Positions 37,611 to 50,589 of a stretch of DNA of 64,000 nt are shown here, in pieces. The notes under the pieces were generated by a model. The model was not told the origin of the DNA, did no database searches, and was given only the letters and a program-made list of their open reading frames with translations. Position 1 is the stretch's first letter. Each line of letters begins with the position of its first letter. Made by a program: the position numbers and the translations under genes. The DNA is from Nocardia sp. MH4 (GTDB lineage Bacteria > Actinomycetota > Actinomycetes > Mycobacteriales > Mycobacteriaceae): the NCBI RefSeq assembly GCF_019266065.1, contig NZ_LPNR01000094.1:1-64000 (forward strand), read 5' to 3'.

Positions 37611-39325
37611 GTGGCGGTACTGGAGGGCGCGGCGCGCAAGACACTGGCGTTCGGGAGGCGAGCTCTCGGGCTCGATGTGTCGACGCCCGATCACACCGTC
37701 GCGGTGCTGCACCGCGACGAGAACGAGGTGCCCGGGCTCGATCGGCGCGAGCGCGCGCAGCTGGATCGCATCCGCCTGATGGGCGCCACCGGCGCGGTCC
37801 TCATGGCGATCGCGGCGCTGGGCATCGGCGCGCAGCCGGTCCACCAGAACCCCGTCTCCGGCATGCGGGTGCTCGGCATCTTCGCGCGAGCGCACACCGG
37901 TTCGCTGGCGATGTGCATGTTCGGCACCGTGCTGGTGATCGGGGCGTGGCTGTTGCTCGGCCGCTTCGCGGTCGGCGGCCTGGCCGGGTCGCCGGTGCAC
38001 CGGCTGACCCGATCGCAGCTGGACCGCACGCTGCTGCTGTGGATCATCCCGCTCAGCGTGGCGCCGCCGATGTTCAGCAACGACGTCTATTCCTATCTGG
38101 CGCAGAGCGAGATCGCCGCGCGCGGCATCGACCCGTATCTGGAGGGTCCGGTCGCCGGTCTCGGCATCGACAACGTCCTGACCAACAATGTGCCGACCAT
38201 CTGGCGCGACACCCCCGCGCCCTACGGCCCACTGTTCCTCTGGATCGGCCGCGGCATCGCGGAACTGACCGGGGACAACATCATCGCCGGGGTGTGGGTG
38301 CACCGGCTGCTCGCGCTCGCGGGCGTGGCCCTGATCGTGTGGGCGCTGCCGCGGCTGTCGGTGCGCTGCGGTGTCGCCCCGGTGAGCGCGTTGTGGCTGG
38401 GCGCGGCCAACCCGCTGGTGCTGTTCCACCTGGTCGGCGGCGTGCACAACGACGCGCTGATGCTCGGTCTGATGCTGGCGGGTGTGGAGCTGATGCTGCG
38501 CGCGATCTACGGGGAAGGCGGCACACCGGACCGGCTGACCGAGACCGGACTCGCGCCGTTCGACGCCCGCGCCTACGGACTGCTGATCGGTGGCGCGGTG
38601 GTGATCACGCTGTCGTCGTCGATCAAGTTCACCTCGATCATCGCGCTCGGCTTCGTCGGGATGGCACTCGCCCGCCGCTGGGGCGGCGATCTCAAAGCCG
38701 TCGTCAAGGCCGCGCTGCTGCTCGGCGTGATCGCCGGGGTGACAACACTGTTCGTGAGTTCGGTCAGCGGCCTGGGCTTCGGCTGGATCTTCACCCTCAA
38801 CACCGCCAGCGCGGTGCGCAGCTGGATGTCGCTGCCGACCGTCATCGGCATCATCACCGGCTTCGGCGGCGTGCTGCTCGGCCTCGGTGACCACACCACC
38901 GCGCTGCTGTCGATCACCCGTCCGATCGCGGCGGCGGTCGCGGCCTACATCACGGTGCGCATGCTCGTCGCCACCGGCACCGGGCGCCTGCATCCGGTCG
39001 GCGCGCTCGGCGTCTCGCTCGGCGCGATCGTGCTGCTGTTCCCGGTGGTGCAGCCCTGGTACCTGCTGTGGGCGATCGTGCCGCTGGCCGCCTGGGCCAC
39101 CCAGCCGGTGTTCCGCGTCCCCGCCGTCGCGTTCTCCGCGGTCGTCTCGATGCTGGTGATGCCGCGCGGCGCGGAGTTCCAGGTCTTCCAGATCATCGGC
39201 GCCGCACTGGCCGCCGCGGTCTGCTTCGCGTTGTTCTTCGCGCTCACCCGGCACTCCCTGCCGTGGCGGGCTCAGCCGGGGGTGTCGGCTCCGTCACAGG
39301 AGGGCACGGCTTACCGTGTGACATC

Positions 39326-39329
<4 letters not shown>
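37611..39329 (+). CDS. mptB: Alpha-(1->6)-mannopyranosyltransferase, MptB-like
   Basis: A 572-residue polytopic GT-C glycosyltransferase that uses polyprenyl-phosphate mannose to build the alpha-1,6-mannan core of lipomannan and lipoarabinomannan. About 13 membrane helices are visible. The first extracytoplasmic loop carries the expected Asp in PPMFSNDVYSYLAQSEIAAR near residue 155. Other family-like blocks are APYGPLFLWIGRGIAEL and GVHNDALMLGLMLAG. In M. tuberculosis mptB (Rv1459c) is also next to the suf operon and followed by the same ABC genes. The GTG at 37611 is the start; the stop overlaps the next gene (GTGA). Confidence 0.9.
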
Positions 39330-40254
<925 letters not shown>

Positions 40255-40258
<4 letters not shown>

Positions 40259-41037
40259 CCGAGACCACCGGCCGATTCCGGCCCGGCACCTTCGCCCCCG
40301 CCCCGCGCCCGGCCGCCCGGCGCGCGATGCTCCTCGCGCAGACCGGCCTCGAACTGAAGCTGCTGCTGCGCAACGGCGAACAGCTGCTGCTCACCATGTT
40401 CATCCCGATCACGCTGCTGATCGGCCTCACGCTGCTGCCGTTCGGCGAGCTCGGCGAGCACCGGGTCGACAAGGTGGTGCCGATGGTCATGATGACCGCG
40501 GTGATGTCGACCGCGTTCACCGGCCAGGCCATCGCCGTCGGCTTCGACCGGCGCTACGGCGCGCTCAAGCGGCTGGGCGCGACCCCGCTGCCCCGCTGGG
40601 GCGTGATCGCGGGCAAGTGCGCGGCGGTGCTGATCGTCGTGGTGTTGCAGGCGATCCTGCTCGGCGCGATCGGCGTCGCCCTGGGCTGGCGACCGGGCAT
40701 CGGCGGCCTGGCGCTCGGCGCGCTGGTGATCGCGCTCGGCACCGCGACCTTCGCCGCGATGGGCCTGCTGCTGGGCGGGACGCTCAAGGCCGAGGTCGTG
40801 CTGGCGCTGGCCAACATCCTCTGGTTCATCATGCTCGGCGTCGCCAGCCTGGTGCTCGTCGGCGACTCGCTGCCCGATGTGCTCACGGTGCTCGTGCGGT
40901 TGGTGCCCTCCGGCGCGCTGGCGTTCGCGCTGGAGTCGGCGCTGACGGGCGTGGTCGACTGGTTCGGAGTCGCGGTGCTCGCCGTGTGGGGCGTGGTGTG
41001 CGGCTGGCTCGCGACCCGCCTGTTCCGGTTCAGCTGA
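40255..41037 (+). CDS. ABC-2 type transporter permease (Rv1457c-like)
   Basis: A 260-residue permease with six membrane helices, partner of the ATPase upstream, which it overlaps (ATGA). The sequence MLLAQTGLELKLLLRNGEQLLLTMFIP (about residues 25-51) and the cytoplasmic VGFDRRYGALKRLGATPLPRWG are typical of ABC-2 exporters. The ATG at 40255 is well supported by coupling. The operon then leads into ctaA after 66 bp. Confidence 0.9.
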
Positions 41038-41103
41038 GTGATCAACGACGCACTGTAGTAGCCCTGGTATCGGTCGGGATTTCGCGGCCAGTACCATCGT
41101 GAC

Positions 41104-42078
41104 GTGCTGTATCGCGCCTTCGTTGGCCTCGTCGACCGGCTGCCGCTCCCCTCGCTGCGGGTGCAGCGGCTCATCGCGCTCGCGGTGATCCTCAGTCAGG
41201 CCGGAATCTCGGTGACCGGCGCCGTCGTGCGCGTCACCGCCTCGGGCCTGGGCTGCCCGACCTGGCCGCAGTGCTTCCCCGGCAGCTTCACCCCGGTGGG
41301 GGTGTCGGAGGTGCCGGTCCTGCACCAGACCGTCGAGTTCGGCAACCGGATGCTCACCTTCGCGGTGACGCTGTGCGCCGCGCTGATCGTGCTCGCTGTG
41401 GTCAGGGCGCGGCGGCGGCGCGAGGTTCTCGTCTACGCGTGGCTGATGCCCGGTGGCACCGTCGTGCAGGCGATCATCGGCGGGATCACCGTGCGGACCG
41501 GCCTGCTGTGGTGGACCGTGGCCGTGCACCTGCTGGCCTCGATGGTGATGGTGTGGCTGGCGGTGGTGCTGTACGCCAAGATCGGCCAGCCCGACGACGG
41601 CATCGACACCGTCCAGGTCCCCACTCCCCTGCGCTGGCTCACCGCGCTGAGCGGCGTCGCCCTCGCCGGCGTGCTGATCGCGGGCACCCTGGTCACCGCG
41701 GCGGGCCCGCACGCGGGTGACAAGAGCATCGAGCGGCCGGTCGCCCGGCTCGAAGTCGAGATCGTCACGCTGGTGCACCTGCACTCGCAGCTGCTCGTCG
41801 GCTATCTGGCGCTGCTGATCGGCCTGGCCTTCGGCCTGTTCGCCGTCGGCATCACCCCGGCGATCCGCACCCGCCTGTACGTGCTGCTCGGCCTGGTGCT
41901 GTCGCAGTCCCTCGTCGGCATCGTCCAGTACTTCACCGACGTTCCCGCCGCGCTGGTCGCCCTCCACGTCGGTGGCGCGGCCGCGTGCACCGCGGCCACC
42001 GCCGCGCTGTGGGCCGCGCTGCGAATCCGCGAGACGGTGGACGCACCCGCCGCGGTGTCCCCGGCCGCCGCGCACTGA
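41104..42078 (+). CDS. ctaA: Heme A synthase
   Basis: A 324-residue membrane enzyme that oxidises the C8 methyl of heme O to make heme A for cytochrome aa3 oxidase. Eight helices are visible. The conserved Cys pair is in ASGLGCPTWPQCFPGS (about residue 50), and heme-binding His residues occur in VLHQTVEFGNR, VHLLASMVMVW and LHLHSQLLVGY. Order and content match Rv1456c. ctaB, which makes its substrate heme O, lies at 44298-45287 on the opposite strand. Confidence 0.94.
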   Translation: MLYRAFVGLVDRLPLPSLRVQRLIALAVILSQAGISVTGAVVRVTASGLGCPTWPQCFPGSFTPVGVSEVPVLHQTVEFGNRMLTFAVTLCAALIVLAVVRARRRREVLVYAWLMPGGTVVQAIIGGITVRTGLLWWTVAVHLLASMVMVWLAVVLYAKIGQPDDGIDTVQVPTPLRWLTALSGVALAGVLIAGTLVTAAGPHAGDKSIERPVARLEVEIVTLVHLHSQLLVGYLALLIGLAFGLFAVGITPAIRTRLYVLLGLVLSQSLVGIVQYFTDVPAALVALHVGGAAACTAATAALWAALRIRETVDAPAAVSPAAAH

Positions 42079-42090
42079 CCTCCCACGACG

Positions 42091-42126
42091 ACGACAGCCC
42101 GCGATCCGAGGATCGCGGGCTGTCGT
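42091..42126. terminator. Bidirectional terminator after ctaA
   Basis: ACGACAGCCCGCGATC (42091-42106) pairs perfectly with 42111-42126 around CGAG, a 16-bp stem between convergent genes. Confidence 0.85.
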
Positions 42127-42141
42127 GCGTTCGTGCCGGGC

Positions 42142-42510
42142 TCAGGCGCCGGCGAACAGCTTCCAGTTGCGCGCCTTGGGGAACTTGGTCTGATGGGCGA
42201 CCCAGCCCGCCATCTTCTTCCAGTGCGACGCGGTCGGCGTCACCACGGAGACCAGCTCGCGGTTCCACTCGTCGGTCGCGGTGAGCCCGTCGACCCGCTC
42301 GACGAGGGCCTTCGCGGTCGCCAGGTCGGCCACCACCCGGTCACCGAGGATGCCGTCGGCGCCGACCAGCGTGATGCGCACGCCCTGCTCGCCGAGGTAC
42401 TGCAGCACGGCCGTGCCCGAACCGCCGTGCTCGGCGACGAACTCGGCCACGGACTTCTCGACCTCGGCAGGCACCTTCACGGCGACCGGGGCGGCGGTGG
42501 TAGCACTCAT
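42142..42510 (-). CDS. Conserved protein of unknown function
   Basis: A 122-residue soluble protein I do not recognise. It has an Ala/Val-rich N-terminus, a mixed alpha/beta middle (VRITLVGADGILGDRVVADL), and a C-terminal stretch with many aromatic and basic residues (HWKKMAGWVAHQTKFPKARN). The second ATG of the open frame (42510) fits because the upstream part overlaps the divergent qor promoter. The gap to qor holds a perfect palindrome. A role tied to the oxidoreductase is possible but unproven. Confidence 0.65.
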   Translation of the reverse strand: MSATTAAPVAVKVPAEVEKSVAEFVAEHGGSGTAVLQYLGEQGVRITLVGADGILGDRVVADLATAKALVERVDGLTATDEWNRELVSVVTPTASHWKKMAGWVAHQTKFPKARNWKLFAGA

Positions 42511-42521
42511 GGCCGAGAGTT

Positions 42522-42533
42522 TACCGGCCGGTA
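42522..42533. promoter_or_regulatory. 12-bp palindrome in the divergent gap before qor
   Basis: TACCGGCCGGTA is a perfect palindrome lying 12 bp from the start of the minus-strand gene and 54 bp before qor. Such motifs are common TetR-type sites; the regulator is unknown. Confidence 0.4.
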
Positions 42534-42586
42534 GTCGCGAGTCCACCCCCGAGTGGCGTCGAACACGGGGTGTACAAAGGAGACTC

Positions 42587-43552
42587 ATGCGCGCGATTCA
42601 GGTTTCCGAGCACGGTGGTCCCGAGGTCCTGCGGTACGTCGAGGTGGCTGATCCGCAGATCGGGCCCGGTCAGCTGCTGGTCGACACCCGGGGTGTCGGC
42701 GTCAACTACATCGACATCTACTTCCGCACCGGCCAGTACCCGCAGGCCACGCCCTATATCCCGGGCTCGGAGGGCACCGGGGTCGTGGCGGCGGTCGGCG
42801 CGGAGGTCACCGAGTTCGCGGTGGGCGACCGGGTCGCCTGGGCCGCGGCGCCGGGCAGCTACGCGGACCGGGTCGCCGTCGACGCGGCGGTGGCGGTGCG
42901 GGTACCCGACGGCGTCGACACGACCGTGGCGGCCGCCGCGCTGCTGCAGGGCATGACCGCCCACTACCTGGTGGAATCGGTGTTCCGGCCCGAGCCGGGC
43001 GACCCGGTGCTGATCCACGCGGGCGCGGGCGGGGTCGGCCTGCTGCTCACCCAGATGGCCGCCGCCAAGGGCGCGCGGGTGATCACCACCGTCTCCACCG
43101 ACGACAAGGAGAAGCTGTCCCGCGAGGCGGGTGCCGCCGAGGTCCTGCGCTACGGCGACGACCTGGCCGCGCGGGTCCGCGAACTCACCGACGGCGAGGG
43201 CGTCGCCGCGGTCTACGACGGCGTCGGCGCGAGCACGTTCGAAGCCGGCCTCGCATCGCTGCGGGTACGGGGCACGCTGGCCCTGTTCGGCGCGGCCAGC
43301 GGCGCGGTCCCGCCGTTCGACCCGCAGCGCCTCAATCCCGCCGGTTCCCTGTGGCTGACCCGTCCGTCCCTGGGCGCTTACACCCGTACCCGCACCGAAT
43401 TGCTGTGGCGCGCTACGGATGTCTTCGACGCCATCGCGGCGGGCACGCTGACCTTCCGCATCGGCGCGACCTACCCCCTCGCGGACGCGGCCCAGGCCCA
43501 TCGGGATCTCGCCGCCCGCAAGACCACGGGTTCGCTGGTCCTGCTGCCCTAG
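42587..43552 (+). CDS. qor: Quinone oxidoreductase (zeta-crystallin type MDR)
   Basis: A 321-residue zinc-free MDR enzyme predicted to reduce quinones with NADPH. It begins MRAIQVSEHGGPEVLRYVEV and has the MDR segment GVNYIDIYFRTGQYP, PYIPGSEGTGVV and the cofactor motif HAGAGGVGLLLTQMAAAKGA. The zinc ligands of alcohol dehydrogenases are absent, as expected for this group. The ATG has AAAGGAGA upstream. The equivalent is Rv1454c. A monooxygenase remnant follows directly. Confidence 0.92.
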   Translation: MRAIQVSEHGGPEVLRYVEVADPQIGPGQLLVDTRGVGVNYIDIYFRTGQYPQATPYIPGSEGTGVVAAVGAEVTEFAVGDRVAWAAAPGSYADRVAVDAAVAVRVPDGVDTTVAAAALLQGMTAHYLVESVFRPEPGDPVLIHAGAGGVGLLLTQMAAAKGARVITTVSTDDKEKLSREAGAAEVLRYGDDLAARVRELTDGEGVAAVYDGVGASTFEAGLASLRVRGTLALFGAASGAVPPFDPQRLNPAGSLWLTRPSLGAYTRTRTELLWRATDVFDAIAAGTLTFRIGATYPLADAAQAHRDLAARKTTGSLVLLP

Positions 43553-43555
43553 GCA

Positions 43556-44230
43556 CACGGCCCAGGAGCTGGCCGACCGGAACGCGCCCGCGCTGAGCCT
43601 GACCCTGACCGATCTGTCCTGGGTCACGGTGTGGCGCACCGACATCCGCCTCGCCGCGCGGTTGCGCGACGGCCGGATCCTGCTCGTGGGCGGCGCCGCC
43701 CACGTCCCCGCCGACCGGCGGCCTAGGCCTCGATACCGGGGTCCAGGACGCCGACAACCTCGGCTGGAAACTGGCGGCGGCGCTGGCGGGCGACCCGGCC
43801 CCGCTCGACACCTACGAGCCGGAACGCCGCACCGTCGCGGCCCGGGTCCGCGGCCTGAGCACCGAGCTGCTGGACAAGCTGGTCGACGGCGACGAGGACG
43901 CGACGCGCCGCGGCCCCGAGACCCGCCAGCTCGGCATCTCCTACCGCTCCCCCACCGACCGGGGTCCGCTCGTCGCAGGCGATCGCGCGCCGGACGCACC
44001 GCTCGCGGACGCCACGGGCACGAAGATTCGGCTCTTCGACCTCTTCCGCGGCCCGCACGCCACGCTGCTGCGTTTCGCGCCGACGACCGAGGCCGCGGGC
44101 ACACCGCCGCCGTCCGGGCTCGCGGCGAACAGCGCCTCCCTCGGCACGTGCCCCGTGCGCACGGTCGAGATCCGCCCCCTGCACGTCGGTGCTGATCCGC
44201 CCGGACGGACATCTCGCCCGCCGCTGGTGA
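43556..44230 (+). pseudogene. Remnant of an FAD-dependent aromatic monooxygenase
   Basis: Only the C-terminal half of a PHBH/phenol hydroxylase-like protein can be read, across three frames. Frame one gives WRTDIRLAARLRDGRILLVG and GAAHVPAD. After a shift near 43717-43720 comes GGLGLDTGVQDADNLGWKLA, the FAD-contact motif, then LDTYEPERRTVAARVRGLST and a C-terminal thioredoxin-like part (RAPDAPLADATGTKIRLFD). A last shift near 44189 gives LIRPDGHLARRW and a TGA at 44228-44230. The FAD-binding N-terminus is missing. The remnant starts just after the qor stop. Confidence 0.85.
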
Positions 44231-44251
44231 GCCCGAGGTGGACCGACAACG

Positions 44252-44284
44252 ACGGCGGCCGGGCAGTCACTGCCCGGCCGCCGT
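44252..44284. terminator. Bidirectional terminator before ctaB
   Basis: ACGGCGGCCGGGCA (44252-44265) pairs with 44271-44284 around GTCAC, a 14-bp perfect stem 13 bases after the ctaB stop. Confidence 0.85.
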
Positions 44285-44297
44285 TGGTCCGAGAGAG

Positions 44298-45287
44298 CTA
44301 CAGCCCGATGAACGAGCCCACCGTGTCCCAGCCGAGCACCGAGTCCACGGCCAGACCACAGAACACCACGGCCAGATAGTTGTTCGACTGCAGGAACAGC
44401 CGCAGCGGCTTCACCGACTCGCCGCGGCGCACCCCGGCGTAGAGCTGGTGCGCCATCAGCAGGAACCAAGCGCCCGCGACCAGCGCGACGGCGGCGTAGA
44501 TGACACCGGTCGCCGGGACCAGGGCGAGCGTGGCCAGCACGGTCAGCCAGGTGTAGATGACGATCTGCTTGGTGACGACCTGCTCGGTCGCGACCACCGG
44601 CAGCATCGGCACGCCCGCCGCGCGGTAGTCCTCCTTGTAGCGCATCGCCAGCGCCCAGGTGTGCGGCGGCGTCCAGAAGAAGATGACGGCGAACAGCACG
44701 ATCGCGGGCCAGCCGATGGTGCCCGTGACCGCGGACCAGCCGACCAGCGCGGGCATGCAGCCCGCGGCGCCGCCCCACACCACGTTCTGCGAGGTCCGGC
44801 GCTTGAGGCCCTTGGTGTAGACGAAGACGTAGAACAGGATCGTCGCGACGACCAGTACGCCGCTGAGCAGGTTGGCCTGCCACCACAGCCACGCAAACGA
44901 GATCGCGCCCAGGGCCACACCGAAGACGAGCGCGTGCCTGGTCGGCACCGCGTCGCGGGCCAGCGGGCGCCGCGCGGTCCGCTTCATCACCTTGTCGATG
45001 TCGGCGTCGGCGACGCAGTTGAGGGTGTTGGCGCTGGCCGCGCCCATCCAGCCACCGAACAGGGTGACCAGGATCAGCCGGATGTCGACGGTGCCGCGAT
45101 CGGCCAGCAGCATGGTCGGGATGGTGGCGACCAGCAACAGCTCGATGACGCGCGGCTTGGTGAGCGCGATGTAGGCCAGCGGCTTGCGCAGTACCTTGGA
45201 GACGAGACCGTCTCCGGTGAGGCGATCGGCCAGTGCCGTCGAGGAATTGTGCGCACCGCTACTACCCGGCTGGGGATCGATCCGCAC
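44298..45287 (-). CDS. ctaB: Protoheme IX farnesyltransferase (heme O synthase)
   Basis: A 329-residue UbiA-family membrane enzyme that adds farnesyl to heme B, giving heme O. The prenyl-diphosphate/Mg site is visible as [18 protein letters not shown] (NxxxD form, about residue 88), with a second Asp/Arg-rich region in [16 protein letters not shown] (about 217). Eight or nine helices follow. The GTG at 45287 has AGGAG upstream at good spacing; a start at 45323 lacks one. Its product feeds ctaA. The equivalent is Rv1451. Confidence 0.93.
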   Translation of the reverse strand: MRIDPQPGSSGAHNSSTALADRLTGDGLVSKVLRKPLAYIALTKPRVIELLLVATIPTMLLADRGTVDIRLILVTLFGGWMGAASANTLNCVADADIDKVMKRTARRPLARDAVPTRHALVFGVALGAISFAWLWWQANLLSGVLVVATILFYVFVYTKGLKRRTSQNVVWGGAAGCMPALVGWSAVTGTIGWPAIVLFAVIFFWTPPHTWALAMRYKEDYRAAGVPMLPVVATEQVVTKQIVIYTWLTVLATLALVPATGVIYAAVALVAGAWFLLMAHQLYAGVRRGESVKPLRLFLQSNNYLAVVFCGLAVDSVLGWDTVGSFIGL

Positions 45288-45729
45288 TGTTTCTCCTCGC
45301 ACGCTGTGCTTCGCATCCGGCATTGGAACGAGCAGCGCGCGGCTGCGGCGCGGCCACTACTACAGACGATGGTAGACCCACGCCGGTGCCGCTCCACGCC
45401 AGGGCCCCGCCACCGTGGGCGCGGTCACTGCGCCGTCGATGGCCTCGCGGCGGCCCCACCCGGTGGTGAACCGGCATCGACATGCAGGTGAACGGCACCG
45501 CGGACACGCCACCGTCCGGCGCGCCGATCGATGCCGCCCACACCGGGAGACGACGCCCGGGTCGGCACTAGACTCACAACCAGGGTTCGCGCCGGTCCCA
45601 CCGAGCACCACCACTAGGGTATGGATGTACATCGGTACGCACCCCCGGCCGCGTGCGATCCGCATCAGACACCCATCGCCGCTGCCATGTATCGCCGTCG
45701 ACGAAACCTAGGTCAGGAGAACCACGGTC
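45288..45729. promoter_or_regulatory. 442-bp divergent promoter region between ctaB and tkt
   Basis: There is no convincing gene here. On the plus strand two possible -10 boxes of TANNNT type lie at about 45569-45574 (TAGACT) and 45616-45621 (TAGGGT) before tkt. AGGAG at about 45717-45721 is the tkt ribosome site. The minus-strand ctaB promoter should lie near the A/T-richer stretch around 45351-45378. I see no further structure. Short frames occur but look like shadows. Confidence 0.4.
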
Positions 45730-47871
<2,142 letters not shown>

Positions 47872-47876
47872 AACCA

Positions 47877-49013
47877 ATGGCACAGAACGAGAATCTCGCC
47901 GCGCTCTCGGCCGCGGGGGTCTCGGTGTGGCTCGACGACCTGTCCCGTGATCGGATCAAGTCCGGCAATCTCGCCGACCTGATCGCGACCCGCAGCGTCG
48001 TCGGTGTCACCACGAACCCGAGCATCTTCCAGGCCGCGCTGAGCCAGGGCCACGACTACGACGGTCAGCTGAAAGAGCTGGCCGCTCAGGGCGCCGACGC
48101 CGACGCCGCGATCCGCACCATGACCACCGACGACGTGCGCGCCGCCTGCGACGTGCTCGCCCCGGTGTTCGAGGCCAGCAACGGTGTCGACGGTCGGGTG
48201 TCGATCGAGGTCGACCCGCGCTTCGCCTTCGACGCGGACAAGACCGTCGCCCAGGCCATCGAGCTGTGGAAGATCGTCGACCGCAAGAACCTGTTCATCA
48301 AGATCCCGGCCACCGAGGCGGGCCTGCCCGCCATCACCGCGGTGATCGGCGAGGGCATCAGCGTCAACGTGACGCTGATCTTCTCGGTGCCGCGCTACCG
48401 CGCGGTGATGGGCGCCTACCTCGACGGCCTGCGCAACGCCAAGATCGGCGGCCACGACCTGGCCAAGATCCATTCCGTCGCTTCGTTCTTCGTCTCGCGC
48501 GTGGACACCGAGATCGACAAGCGGCTGGAGGCCATCGGCACCCCCGAGGCCCTGGCGCTGCGCGGCAAGGCCGGCGTCGCGAACGCCCGGCTCGCCTACG
48601 CCGAGTACCAGGACGTGTTCGACGGTGGGGCGCACACCTCCACCTACAACCACCTGGCCGCCCAGGGCGCCAACCGGCAGCGGCCGCTGTGGGCTTCGAC
48701 CGGCGTGAAGAACCCGGACTACTCGGACACCCTCTACGTCACCGAGCTGGTCGGCCCGAACACCGTGAACACGCTGCCGGAGAAGACGTTGCAGGCCTTC
48801 GCCGATCACGGCGAGGTGCGCGGCGACACCCTCAGCGGTCTGGCCGTGGCGGCCGCGCAGGTCTTCGCCGACCTGAGCGCGGTCGGCATCGACCTCGACG
48901 ACGTGTTCGCCCTGCTCGAGCGCGAGGGCGTCGACAAGTTCGAGGCGGCCTGGAACGAACTGCTGGAAGCCACCACCGGCGAGCTGAACTCCGCGGCGGC
49001 GGGGGGCAACTGA
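47877..49013 (+). CDS. tal: Transaldolase
   Basis: A 378-residue TIM-barrel enzyme that moves the dihydroxyacetone unit between sugar phosphates. The Schiff-base Lys is in [14 protein letters not shown] (about residue 142). Signature segments are [15 protein letters not shown] (about 42) and [19 protein letters not shown]. The length fits the larger actinobacterial type. It starts five bases after the tkt stop and is followed by zwf after four. Confidence 0.96.
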   Translation: MAQNENLAALSAAGVSVWLDDLSRDRIKSGNLADLIATRSVVGVTTNPSIFQAALSQGHDYDGQLKELAAQGADADAAIRTMTTDDVRAACDVLAPVFEASNGVDGRVSIEVDPRFAFDADKTVAQAIELWKIVDRKNLFIKIPATEAGLPAITAVIGEGISVNVTLIFSVPRYRAVMGAYLDGLRNAKIGGHDLAKIHSVASFFVSRVDTEIDKRLEAIGTPEALALRGKAGVANARLAYAEYQDVFDGGAHTSTYNHLAAQGANRQRPLWASTGVKNPDYSDTLYVTELVGPNTVNTLPEKTLQAFADHGEVRGDTLSGLAVAAAQVFADLSAVGIDLDDVFALLEREGVDKFEAAWNELLEATTGELNSAAAGGN

Positions 49014-49017
49014 CCCG

Positions 49018-50589
49018 ATGGCCGGCACAGCATCGACGGATCAGGCGGGGCTGTGGCATAACCCGCTGCGCGACGAACGAGACAAACGGGTTCCCTTCAT
49101 CGCGGGCCCCTGCTGCATGGTGATCTTCGGTGTCACCGGAGATCTGTCCCGCAAGAAGCTGATGCCGGCCATCTACGACCTCGCGAACCAGGGCCTGTTG
49201 CCGCCCGGGTTCGCCCTGGTCGGCTTCGCCCGGCGCGACTACGCCGACGAAGACTTCGCCGCCGTCGTCCTCGACGCGGTGAAACAGCACGCGCGCACCC
49301 CCTTCCGCCAGGAGGTCTGGGACCACCTGGCGGAGGGGCTGCGGTTCGTCCAGGGCAGTTTCGACGACGACGCCGCCTTCGCGACGCTCGCCGACACCCT
49401 GCGCACCCTGGACGCCACCCGCGGCACCGGCGGCAACTACGCCTTCTACCTGTCGATCCCACCGAACATGTTCCCGGTGGTGCTCGACCAGCTCTCCGAG
49501 CACAAGCTCGCCCAGCCCGCCGGCACCGACGCCGACGGCTACCTGCCGTGGCGCCGGGTGGTGATCGAGAAGCCCTTCGGCCACGACCTGGCCAGCGCCA
49601 AGGAACTCAACGCGCTGGTCAACCGGGTGTTCCCGGAGGAGCAGGTCTTCCGCATCGACCACTATCTCGGCAAGGAGACGGTGCAGAACATCCTGGCGCT
49701 GCGCTTCGCCAACGAATTGTTCGAGCCGCTCTGGAACGCCAACTACGTCGACAGCGTGCAGATCACCATGGCCGAGGACATCGGCCTGGGTGGACGCGCC
49801 GGGTACTACGACGGCATCGGCGCCGCCCGTGACGTCATCCAGAACCATCTGCTGCAGCTGCTGGCGCTCACCGCGATGGAGGAACCCACCTCCTTCGAGC
49901 CCCAGCAGCTGACCACCGAGAAGATCAAGGCGCTCTCGGCCACCAAACTCGTCGAGCCGCTGGATGAGACGACCGCGCGCGGCCAGTACACCGAGGGGTG
50001 GCAGGGCAGCGAGCACGTGGTCGGCCTGCACGAGGAGGAGGGTTTCGATCCGCAGTCGCGGACCGAGACCTACGCCGCGATCACCCTGCACGTGGAGAAC
50101 CGCCGCTGGGCCGGTGTCCCGTTCTATCTGCGCACCGGAAAACGCCTGGGCCGCAGGGTCACCGAGATCGCGGTGATCTTCAAGCGCGCCCCGCACCTGC
50201 CCTTCGACCAGACGATGACCGAGGAGCTCGGCCAGAACGCGCTGGTCATCCGGGTGCAGCCGGACGAGGGCATCACCCTGCGCTTCGGTTCCAAGGTGCC
50301 GGGCTCGGGCATGGAAGTGCGCGACGTGAACATGGACTTCAGCTACGGCGAGGCGTTCACCGAATCCTCCCCCGAGGCCTACGAGCGGCTGATCCTGGAC
50401 GTGCTGCTCGGTGTGCCCTCGCTGTTCCCGGTCAACGCGGAGGTCGAATTGTCCTGGCGCATCCTCGATCCGGTGCTCGCGCACTGGGCCGCCGAGGGCA
50501 AGCCCGAACCCTACGAGGCCGGCACCTGGGGTCCGGTCTCGGCCGAGGAGATGCTCGCGCGCAGCGGGCGGGAGTGGCGGCGCCCGTGA
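49018..50589 (+). CDS. zwf: Glucose-6-phosphate dehydrogenase
   Basis: A 523-residue enzyme for the first oxidative step of the pentose phosphate pathway, giving NADPH. The cofactor motif FGVTGDLSRKKLMPAIYDL is near residue 41, and the active-site segment FRIDHYLGKETVQN, with His and Lys, near 210. The C-terminal beta domain is complete. The stop overlaps the opcA start (GTGA), so the enzyme and its activator are coupled. The equivalent is zwf2 (Rv1447c). Confidence 0.97.
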   Translation: MAGTASTDQAGLWHNPLRDERDKRVPFIAGPCCMVIFGVTGDLSRKKLMPAIYDLANQGLLPPGFALVGFARRDYADEDFAAVVLDAVKQHARTPFRQEVWDHLAEGLRFVQGSFDDDAAFATLADTLRTLDATRGTGGNYAFYLSIPPNMFPVVLDQLSEHKLAQPAGTDADGYLPWRRVVIEKPFGHDLASAKELNALVNRVFPEEQVFRIDHYLGKETVQNILALRFANELFEPLWNANYVDSVQITMAEDIGLGGRAGYYDGIGAARDVIQNHLLQLLALTAMEEPTSFEPQQLTTEKIKALSATKLVEPLDETTARGQYTEGWQGSEHVVGLHEEEGFDPQSRTETYAAITLHVENRRWAGVPFYLRTGKRLGRRVTEIAVIFKRAPHLPFDQTMTEELGQNALVIRVQPDEGITLRFGSKVPGSGMEVRDVNMDFSYGEAFTESSPEAYERLILDVLLGVPSLFPVNAEVELSWRILDPVLAHWAAEGKPEPYEAGTWGPVSAEEMLARSGREWRRP

